Assembly (NCBI GenBank): GCA_016181565.1
Contig: JACOZA010000038.1
Location: 1-14,405, forward strand
DNA: 14,405 nt
Source: Candidatus Sungiibacteriota bacterium
Lineage (GTDB): Bacteria > Patescibacteriota > Minisyncoccia > Sungbacterales > JACQCQ01
Direction of reading: 5' to 3'
In this document: piece by piece, positions 1 to 6,004 of the stretch
How the letters are laid out: each line of letters opens with the position of its first letter
Position numbering within the stretch: the stretch's first letter is position 1
The notes under the pieces: generated by a model
Databases searched by the model: none
The model's input: only the letters and a program-made list of their open reading frames with translations
Told to the model about the DNA's origin: nothing
Translations under genes and position numbers: made by a program

Positions 1-94
1 TTATATTTTTCCCTTTAAAATCACTTAGTTTTCTTTCCTTGCCGTCCTGATCTGGCAAAACAAAATCAGGCGCTAGCTCGTTTATTTCCGGCAT
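1..94 (-). CDS. Peroxiredoxin (Bcp/AhpC-TSA type), N-terminal fragment
   Basis: The reverse strand opens with ATG at 94-92 and reads 31 codons to the window edge without a stop. The peptide starts MPEINELAPDFVLPDQDGKE and continues with RKLSDFKGKNI. This is the classic N-terminus of thiol peroxidases of the Bcp/AhpC-TSA family (APDF, then a DQDGK turn, then LSDFKGK). Such proteins reduce peroxides in the cytoplasm with thioredoxin-type partners. The catalytic cysteine, expected roughly ten residues further on, lies outside the window. A GAGGG ribosome-binding site sits about 4 nt upstream of the ATG, which supports this start. The gene is divergent from the protease at 114, with only about 20 bp between start codons, so each promoter must lie inside the other gene's 5' end or the genes share a very short control region. 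Family assignment rests on the N-terminal motif alone. Confidence 0.8.
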   Translation of the reverse strand, partial: MPEINELAPDFVLPDQDGKERKLSDFKGKNI

Positions 95-113
95 TCTTCC
101 CTCATCCGGAGTA

Positions 114-881
114 GTGCCATTGTCAGCCGATGAAATCTATCAGAAATTGTACCTCGCAGTTGTCCAGGTTATCTGTGAGCGAGAAAATAATGCTGTGGTT
201 ACGGGGAGCGGAGTGATCGTTTCGCCGGAAGGGGTCGTGCTTACGAACGCCCATGTCGTGGAGCAGGCTAAGCAGTGTTTCGTAAAAACAGGGAACCCGG
301 CGGTATCCCTCGGCAAATTGAGAATCGTTTTTGCGGGTAATACGACGGAGAAAATCGCGGCCACTCTGGTACCCAAGGAAGACTTTGCCCTGGGCAAAAT
401 CAGTGATGTCGTTTCCAGCTCGGCCGCAAAGCCGCCGTTTAAATATTTGGACCTGGACGCCGAGTATGTCATGAGGATTGGAGACGGCTTCTATGCCGCG
501 GCTTACCCGACCGAGCTCATCGGCAGCGGAGGATTTTTAGCGGGCAAACAGAACCTCGTCTATACGACTACAAAAGTTATTGATGCTTTTCGTGTCGATG
601 ATGCAAGCGTAACTTACGATGTAATTGAGCTTGAGGGGAGCATTGCCACGCAGCAGGGATCTTCCGGCAGTCCAATTATTTCGCCGCGAGACGGGAGCGT
701 GATTGGGATTGTTTTCGGTCAAACCGGTTTAGAAATAGATAACGGCTTTGAACCCCCGACCATTGTTGAGACCGCGAGGCGCACAGAACTCGCTTTTCTT
801 GTTTCCCACCTTGACCGCACAATTAAAAAAGAAAAAGGGAAATCACTTTCGGAGTTTATTCGTGAGCTTAGCTTAGAGTAA
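114..881 (+). CDS. Trypsin-like (HtrA/S1C-like) serine protease, cytoplasmic
   Basis: A 255-residue protein with a chymotrypsin-fold protease domain. GSGVIVSPEGVVLTNAHVV places the catalytic histidine at about residue 47. The catalytic aspartate is probably D90 in KEDFAL. The nucleophile is S184 in GSSGSP, a variant of the usual GNSGGP. There is no PDZ domain, signal peptide or membrane segment, so the enzyme is probably soluble and cytoplasmic, unlike DegP/DegQ. The listed start is GTG at 114, but GGAG at 108-111 is only 2 nt from it. A TTG at 120 in the same frame lies 8 nt downstream of that GGAG and is a better-spaced start, which would shorten the protein by two residues. The frame is open upstream only to 51 and offers no other start. 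Divergent from a peroxiredoxin, which hints at a protein-damage or redox role; the substrate is unknown. Confidence 0.82.
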   Translation: MPLSADEIYQKLYLAVVQVICERENNAVVTGSGVIVSPEGVVLTNAHVVEQAKQCFVKTGNPAVSLGKLRIVFAGNTTEKIAATLVPKEDFALGKISDVVSSSAAKPPFKYLDLDAEYVMRIGDGFYAAAYPTELIGSGGFLAGKQNLVYTTTKVIDAFRVDDASVTYDVIELEGSIATQQGSSGSPIISPRDGSVIGIVFGQTGLEIDNGFEPPTIVETARRTELAFLVSHLDRTIKKEKGKSLSEFIRELSLE

Positions 882-893
882 GGTATTCTTGGC

Positions 894-922
894 TTGCTAC
901 TTACACGCAATTTTAGTACGCT
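894..922 (+). promoter_or_regulatory. Weak sigma70-type promoter candidate for secDF
   Basis: TTGCTA (894-899) and TACGCT (917-922) are separated by 17 bp, which would place the transcription start about 16 nt before the secD ATG. Both hexamers are imperfect (4/6 and 3/6 to consensus), so this is a tentative call. No terminator is visible after the protease stop, so read-through is also possible. Confidence 0.28.
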
Positions 923-944
923 TTTTGGGAACGAATTTTAACGT

Positions 945-2318
945 ATGGCCGCGAGCAGCAGACAAAAAACATATTCGATAACAAAAAGGCGAATAGCCGC
1001 CGTTTTTCTTTTGCTGGGGGGATTATTTTTAGGGATTTATGACGGCGCGGCTTTTTGGAACCGATACGCGCCGCCGTCGCTTCAGTTGCGCGGCGCGCTT
1101 GCCGAGCCGTATCATCTAGGTCTCGATCTCCAGGGAGGGACGCATCTGGTGTATCAAGCTGATTTCTCGGCGGTGGATGTCGAGAATTCGGGCGAAGCCA
1201 TGCAGGGACTGCGCGATATCATTGAACGCCGCGTCAATGCGTTTGGCGTGGCAGAGCCGGTTGTCCAGGTGAATCGCGTGGGGGACAACTGGCGGCTGAT
1301 CGTTGAGCTGGCGGGGATCAAGGACACTGAAGCGGCCATCCGTTATATCGGTGCCACGCCGCTGCTTGAATTCCGAGAACCGCAGGAGGCGTCTTCGACT
1401 GAACAAATTCTGGCCGCCCAAGCGAAAGGCGAGCTCCTCGGCGAAGATCCTTATTTTTTGCCTGCGCGGCTGACCGGACGCTATTTGAAGCGCGCAGCCA
1501 TCGAATTCGATTCCAATACCAATGTCCCTCTTATCGGCGTGGAGTTTAATGATGAAGGCGCGAAACTCTTTGAAGAAATGACGAAAAATAATGTCGGCCG
1601 TCCCATCGGAATTTACATTGATGGCATTCGCTTAAGCGACCCTATAGTTCAGGAAACAATCAGCGGCGGCAAGGCCGTTATCACGGGGCAGTTTACGCTC
1701 GACTATGTGAAGGACATGGTTCGCAATTTGAACTCCGGCGCTCTGCCTGTTCCCATCACGCTTGTCTCCCAGCAGACGGTGGAAGCGTCTTTGGGGAAAG
1801 CGTCGCTCGAAGCGTCCCTCCGCGCAGCACTCATCGGACTTCTGGTGGTGGCTCTCTTCATGATCCTGTGGTACCGGTTGCCCGGGGTTCTCGCGGTGTT
1901 TGCGCTTCTGGTTTATACGGCCATGATCCTCGCGATTTTCAAATTGATTGGTCTGACATTCACGGTGGCGGCCATTGCGGGATTCGTGCTTTCGATCGGC
2001 ATGGCGGTTGACGCCAACATTCTGATATTCGAACGCATGAAGGAAGAACTGCGCCGGGGGCAATCCTTGCCCGATGCGGTCACCGAGGGATTTTCGCGCG
2101 CTTGGACTTCAATTCGAGATTCGAATATCTCGAGTTTGATTACGGCCGGGATTCTTTACTGGCTGGGGACGTCCATGATTCGCGGATTCGCCTTAACGCT
2201 TGCCATCGGAATACTCGTCAGCATGTTTACGGCACTTACCGTATCGAGGACTTTCTTGATTGCCACGCTTCGGAACTGGCATTCGCGCATTTTATATCTT
2301 TCGGGGTTTTCCCGTTAA
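945..2318 (+). CDS. secD: Protein translocase subunit SecD
   Basis: A 457-residue membrane protein of the SecDF/RND family that helps drive late steps of Sec-dependent export using the proton-motive force. Evidence in order: one N-terminal membrane segment (about residues 17-33); the SecD signature LGLDLQGGTHLVYQAD near residues 58-73; VNAFGVAEPVVQ near 97-108 in the periplasmic P1 region; NSGALPVPI before the membrane domain; then about five membrane segments from residue 293 to 437, including SIGMAVDANILIFERMKEEL in the TM4 region with its conserved aspartate. Length is shorter than E. coli SecD (615) because the P1 domain is compact, as is common in small genomes. No convincing Shine-Dalgarno precedes the ATG. 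The gene is followed 4 nt later by secF, so the two are almost certainly co-transcribed and assemble into one complex. Confidence 0.96.
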   Translation: MAASSRQKTYSITKRRIAAVFLLLGGLFLGIYDGAAFWNRYAPPSLQLRGALAEPYHLGLDLQGGTHLVYQADFSAVDVENSGEAMQGLRDIIERRVNAFGVAEPVVQVNRVGDNWRLIVELAGIKDTEAAIRYIGATPLLEFREPQEASSTEQILAAQAKGELLGEDPYFLPARLTGRYLKRAAIEFDSNTNVPLIGVEFNDEGAKLFEEMTKNNVGRPIGIYIDGIRLSDPIVQETISGGKAVITGQFTLDYVKDMVRNLNSGALPVPITLVSQQTVEASLGKASLEASLRAALIGLLVVALFMILWYRLPGVLAVFALLVYTAMILAIFKLIGLTFTVAAIAGFVLSIGMAVDANILIFERMKEELRRGQSLPDAVTEGFSRAWTSIRDSNISSLITAGILYWLGTSMIRGFALTLAIGILVSMFTALTVSRTFLIATLRNWHSRILYLSGFSR

Positions 2319-2322
2319 GGCC

Positions 2323-3225
2323 ATGAGATTGATTGCTTACCGGCATATCGCTTATATAATTTCGGGAACACTCGTGCTTCTTTCGCTTCTGGTGTTTTTC
2401 TTCTGGGGACTAAAACTCGGGATTGATTTTACCGGCGGGACGCTTATTGAAATTGAGTATCGCGTTGCCCCGCCGTCGATTGATACGCTTAATGCTCGCA
2501 GTCAGGCGGCGGGGATTCCGCATGTAATTATTCAGCCGACGGGAGAACGCGGCGTACTGATCCGCACCGAACATCTTTCAGAGGGAGAGCATCAGGCATT
2601 GCTCCAGAGTTTACGCGGCGGCGATGGAGAAAGTCTGGTTGAAAAGCGGTTTGATACGATTGGACCGACCATCGGCAAGGAACTCGCGCGAAAATCTGTC
2701 TGGGCGATTGCGCTAGTTATTATTCTCATTGTGCTCTACATTGCCTGGGCATTCCGCAAAGTGTCGGAGCCGGTTTCTTCTTGGAAATACGGCGTTGCCA
2801 CCGTGATCGCCCTGGTGCACGACGTCACAATCCCCGTCGGCATCTTTTCGGTGCTGGGGCATTTTTACGGCATCGAAGTCGATACGCTTTTTGTGACCGC
2901 GCTTCTCACGATTCTGGGGTTTTCGGTGCATGACACCATCGTGGTCTTCGACCGTATCCGCGAGAATCTGAAGAATGCGAAAGGCAAACTGTCCTTTGAA
3001 ACCGTGGTGGGGGAGAGCATCTCACAAACTCTGACGCGTTCTGTTAACACCTCGATGACCGTGCTTTTTGTGCTTCTGGCAATTTACTTTTTTGGCGGCG
3101 CCTCGGTGGAGTACTTCGCCCTGGCGCTGATTGTGGGGATTGCCTTTGGAACTTACTCCTCGATTTGCCTGGCAAGCCCAATTCTGGTTACCTGGCAGCA
3201 GTGGAGCGATCGGGAGGAGAAATAG
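2323..3225 (+). CDS. secF: Protein translocase subunit SecF
   Basis: A 300-residue partner of SecD. The ATG at 2323 is chosen over an upstream in-frame ATG at 2260 because the latter lies inside secD, while 2323 follows the secD stop by 4 nt, has AAGG just upstream and gives the expected N-terminus (MRLIAYRHIAYIISG, then a membrane helix at about 8-29). The signature LGIDFTGGTLIEIEY lies at about residues 32-46. After a short extracytoplasmic domain come about five membrane helices: 127-145, 157-180 with HDVTIPVGIFSVLG, 191-212 with GFSVHDTIVVFDRIREN, 245-260 with VNTSMTVLFVLL just before, and 264-290. All SecF landmarks are intact. The complex sits in the cytoplasmic membrane with SecYEG. 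No clear intrinsic terminator follows; a new strong promoter starts 10 nt after the stop. Confidence 0.96.
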   Translation: MRLIAYRHIAYIISGTLVLLSLLVFFFWGLKLGIDFTGGTLIEIEYRVAPPSIDTLNARSQAAGIPHVIIQPTGERGVLIRTEHLSEGEHQALLQSLRGGDGESLVEKRFDTIGPTIGKELARKSVWAIALVIILIVLYIAWAFRKVSEPVSSWKYGVATVIALVHDVTIPVGIFSVLGHFYGIEVDTLFVTALLTILGFSVHDTIVVFDRIRENLKNAKGKLSFETVVGESISQTLTRSVNTSMTVLFVLLAIYFFGGASVEYFALALIVGIAFGTYSSICLASPILVTWQQWSDREEK

Positions 3226-3235
3226 GGCTTTGCCG

Positions 3236-3264
3236 TTGACAGCCTGTCAAGCCAGTGCTACTCT
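3236..3264 (+). promoter_or_regulatory. Strong promoter with overlapping palindrome
   Basis: TTGACA (3236-3241, perfect consensus -35), a 17-bp spacer and TACTCT (3259-3264), preceded by TG one base upstream (extended -10). The predicted start is near 3271, some 27 nt before the GTG of the sigma-region-4 gene. A perfect 7-bp inverted repeat with a 1-nt centre, TTGACAG-C-CTGTCAA (3236-3250), covers the -35 and could be an operator. The promoter is read from sequence; repressor binding is inference. Confidence 0.72.
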
Positions 3265-3297
3265 ATAGCCGTATTAATTTTAGCCAAATCTGTCGCT

Positions 3298-4392
3298 GTG
3301 GCGGCTTGGGACCACGGGTCTGTAGATCGTATCCAATACGAAATGTTACAGCCAATTAAAGTCGCGCTGAAGCCACGAGAGGTGACCCAGCGGCTTCTAA
3401 AGGAGATCGAAAATAAACGGGTACGGGAAGTACTTGAGCGCCGTTTTGGTTTGAAGGACGGCAAGCGCGAAACACTTGAAGCCATCGGCACGTCTTACGG
3501 CATCACGCGTGAGCGCGTCCGCCAAATTGAAGCAGACGGTCTGCGGGTCCTGGCGCGGCCGGCAGTCTACGGACTCGCAGAGTCAGTTTTTAGGGCGCTC
3601 GAAGATCATTTGGAAGAGCATGGGCATATCGCGCGCGAGGAGCAGCTTCTAGAGAGCGTCGCTGGCGAGCGGGAACGCGCGCCTGCCGCATTTTTACTGA
3701 CCGTCGGGAAACAGTTTCAAAAAGCGCCGGAAACCGAAAAGCATTACGATCATTGGTATACCAGGAAGGAGGCGAAAGCCGCAGCGGAGAAAATACTCGC
3801 AGAGGTTGTGCGAGATTTGGGAGAACGAAAGTCGCCGGTAAACGCCGAAGCGCTCTCGGGAATTTTGGGAACTCATGCCGAGCGCGTGCTCGGCGCCAAG
3901 CCCAAAGAACAGGTCTTGCAAACTTATCTCGGCATTTCAAAACTCATTGCCCAGAATCCGTACGGCGAATACGGTCTGGTATCCTGGCCCACGATTCGGC
4001 CCAAGGGCGTTCGCGATAAGTCGTACGTCGTACTGCAGAAAGCCGGAAAGCCCATGCATTTTCGCGAGGTGGCGAACGCGATTAACACCATGCAATGGAC
4101 CAAAAAGCCCGCACATCCGCAGACAGTGCACAATGAGTTAATTAAAGCCAGCGATCGGTTTGTCTTGGTCGGAAGGGGACTCTACGCGCTCCGCGAATGG
4201 GGTTATACGCCGGGTACGGTGTCCGATGTGATGCAAGAAATTTTGAAGGATGCTAAAGGGCCTCTGCCTAAAGAGGAAATGGTTAAGCGGGTGCTGGAAA
4301 AGCGTTTTGTGAAAGCCAATACCATTCTTTTGAATCTCCAGAACCGTAGCTTGTTCCAGAAAACCCCGGAGGGGAAGTATTTTCTTGTCTGA
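3298..4392 (+). CDS. Sigma-70 region 4 / HARE-HTH (RpoE-delta-like) fusion protein
   Basis: A 364-residue soluble, charged, probably DNA-binding protein. Residues about 40-88 match sigma factor region 4: VREVLERRFGLKDGK, then a helix-turn-helix containing YGITRERVRQIEADGLRVL, the motif that reads -35 elements. No region 2 or 3 is present, so it is not a complete sigma factor. The middle (about 90-235) is alpha-helical without a recognised domain. Residues about 240-305 (AGKPMHFREVANAIN ... GRGLYALREWGY) resemble the HARE-HTH winged helix found in the RNA polymerase delta subunit. Residues about 309-363 (GPLPKEEMVKRVLEKR ... LFQKTPEGKYFLV) look like a second, related copy. A role at RNA polymerase or in transcription regulation is inferred. 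The start is GTG at 3298, fitting the promoter upstream; ATG at 3342 is an alternative and neither has a Shine-Dalgarno. It may run into the DUF8128/ATPase pair downstream. Confidence 0.85.
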   Translation: MAAWDHGSVDRIQYEMLQPIKVALKPREVTQRLLKEIENKRVREVLERRFGLKDGKRETLEAIGTSYGITRERVRQIEADGLRVLARPAVYGLAESVFRALEDHLEEHGHIAREEQLLESVAGERERAPAAFLLTVGKQFQKAPETEKHYDHWYTRKEAKAAAEKILAEVVRDLGERKSPVNAEALSGILGTHAERVLGAKPKEQVLQTYLGISKLIAQNPYGEYGLVSWPTIRPKGVRDKSYVVLQKAGKPMHFREVANAINTMQWTKKPAHPQTVHNELIKASDRFVLVGRGLYALREWGYTPGTVSDVMQEILKDAKGPLPKEEMVKRVLEKRFVKANTILLNLQNRSLFQKTPEGKYFLV

Positions 4393-4488
4393 ATAGTTCG
4401 CAGACTGCAGGCTACTGACTACAGCCCAAATTACTGTTTCGACTCCCGGCTTTACTTGCAGTAGACTGTAAGCTATAAGCTGTAGTCT
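4393..4488. repeat. Inverted pair of 7-nt repeat arrays
   Basis: Two 35-bp arms, each readable as five 7-nt units, lie at 4393-4427 (units such as GCAGACT, GCAGGCT, ACTGACT) and 4454-4488 (units such as GTAGACT, GTAAGCT, ATAAGCT, GTAGTCT), separated by 26 bp. The arms are partly inverted: GACTACAGC (4417-4425) is the exact reverse complement of GCTGTAGTC (4479-4487), so the region can fold into a large hairpin. It begins right after the stop codon of the upstream gene and ends 22 bp before the next start. Confidence 0.7.
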
Positions 4489-4495
4489 TAACGAC

Positions 4496-4510
4496 AGAGG
4501 AAGTGCCTCT
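4496..4510 (+). promoter_or_regulatory. Hairpin sequestering the ribosome-binding site
   Basis: AGAGG (4496-4500), which is the Shine-Dalgarno of the following gene, is the perfect complement of CCTCT (4506-4510), with loop AAGTG. The hairpin ends exactly at the ATG at 4511, so folding would hide the ribosome site and could throttle translation. Pairing is visible; the control role is inference. Confidence 0.45.
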
Positions 4511-5977
4511 ATGGATAGTATCAATCTTTCGAATCTTTCTGCTCAAATTGTTCTCCTCATTCTTCGAGGCTGGTGGATTTATACGCCTCTCATAATCTTA
4601 TACTTCGCGGCCGAGGCCTGGAGGTACTATCTATACGAGAAAAAAAGATTAAGCACGCAGTGGGCGCTGCTTGAAATAAAGATTCCGCGGGGTCTGATGA
4701 AAACTCCCGAAGCCATGGAGCGTGTTTTTGCCGGTCTCCATGGGCCGTATGATCCGCCGAAAGAATTTAAAGACGTATATCTCGACGTTAAGATTCGGCT
4801 GAACTACAGCTTTGAAATTGTCGGGCAGGGGGGCGATATGCGTTTCTACATTTACGCTCCCCGGAGCTGGCGCAATATCGTCGAAGCCCAAATTTACGCG
4901 CAGTTCCCCGATGTGATGATTTCAGAGGCCGAAGATTACACCAAATCATTCCCAGAAAAGTTTCCCAGTGATGAGTATGACATGTGGGGGCTCGAGATGC
5001 AGTTTATGAAAGAAGACGCTTACCCCATTCTGACCTATACGGAATACAAATCGCTTCTGGAGGCCAAATTGGAGGAAGTAAAAGTCGACCCGCTCTCGGC
5101 ACTCGCTGAAAGTTTCGCCACGCTGAAACCGGGAGAGCAAATCTGGTACCAAATTCTTGCCCGTCCATGCGGGCCTCCCGGACGCACCAGCGCCAAAGAT
5201 ACTTGGCAGGAGGACGGGTTGAAGCTGGTTGATAAACTGGCTGGCCGCGAAAAGCCCAAAGCCAAACCCTGGTGGGGACCCGTGACCGACGTCGTCGGGG
5301 CACTCATTGAGGAAATCCCCGAGCATGCGGCGGAACTTGTAAAACCCCTTTCCTCATCGGGCGAGCGTGGGCTCGGGCGGCTGTCTGCCGCCTCTGAAAA
5401 GAAAGAGGAGAGGAAAGAACCTTCCTTGATGCTGCATCGGACGCCGGGAGAAAGAACGATTATTGAAGCTATCGAAAAGAAAATCTCGAAGCTGGGATTT
5501 GAATGCGTCGTGCGGCTTGTTTACCTGGCGCGGAAAGACGTCTTTGACCACAGCAACATTGGGACATTATTTGCAATTATGAGGCAATTCAACACGCAGC
5601 ATTTGAATGGTTTCCGTTTGAATAGTGCCACTATGACGAGAAAGAAAAGTTATTTCTGGGGTTTCTACGAGTCTGCCAAATGGGGGTTGAATACAAAGAA
5701 CAGCTTACTCTATTTTTATCGAAAGCGTTCGCCCTTCTGGGATTTTAAGAAAGCCATCCCGCTTCCGAAGGCCTCGCAGATTTCCATGACCCTCTCTCGC
5801 TTTTTCTACCGTTTATTTCCTAATCAAATCGAATATATGCGCTCAAGGCCGCTGGTCTTGAATATCGAAGAACTGGCGACAATGTTTCACTTCCCGGGGG
5901 AGACAGTGGGCTCTCCCACCATGCCGCGCATGCAGGCTAAGCTCGGCGAGCCGCCGATTGATTTGCCGTTAGCGTAA
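4511..5977 (+). CDS. DUF8128-like membrane-anchored protein, partner of the coupling ATPase
   Basis: A 488-residue protein with one N-terminal membrane helix (about residues 12-36, LRGWWIYTPLIILYFAAEAW followed by basic YEKKRL, so the bulk is probably cytoplasmic). The remainder is soluble, with PRGLMKTPEAMERVFAGLHG near 58-77, a central stretch FYIYAPRSWRNIVEAQIYAQFPD, a low-complexity linker around residues 280-305, and a C-terminal block containing LATMFHFPGETVGSPTMPRM. I recall this architecture from a patescibacterial family annotated DUF8128 that is habitually encoded immediately before a VirD4/HerA-like ATPase, as here. It has no recognised catalytic motif. The following ATPase lacks membrane helices, so this protein plausibly supplies its membrane anchor, splitting the job that VirD4/TraD does in one chain. 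ATG at 4511 follows AGAGG by 10 nt. Name by recollection, function inferred. Confidence 0.75.
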   Translation: MDSINLSNLSAQIVLLILRGWWIYTPLIILYFAAEAWRYYLYEKKRLSTQWALLEIKIPRGLMKTPEAMERVFAGLHGPYDPPKEFKDVYLDVKIRLNYSFEIVGQGGDMRFYIYAPRSWRNIVEAQIYAQFPDVMISEAEDYTKSFPEKFPSDEYDMWGLEMQFMKEDAYPILTYTEYKSLLEAKLEEVKVDPLSALAESFATLKPGEQIWYQILARPCGPPGRTSAKDTWQEDGLKLVDKLAGREKPKAKPWWGPVTDVVGALIEEIPEHAAELVKPLSSSGERGLGRLSAASEKKEERKEPSLMLHRTPGERTIIEAIEKKISKLGFECVVRLVYLARKDVFDHSNIGTLFAIMRQFNTQHLNGFRLNSATMTRKKSYFWGFYESAKWGLNTKNSLLYFYRKRSPFWDFKKAIPLPKASQISMTLSRFFYRLFPNQIEYMRSRPLVLNIEELATMFHFPGETVGSPTMPRMQAKLGEPPIDLPLA

Positions 5978-6004
5978 CTATTATAGGATCTTCGATGCCG
6001 AACC

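Noticed and set aside
2260..2322. Upstream in-frame start for SecF
   Set aside because: It lies inside the end of secD and adds residues not matching the SecF N-terminus; ATG at 2323 follows the secD stop directly.
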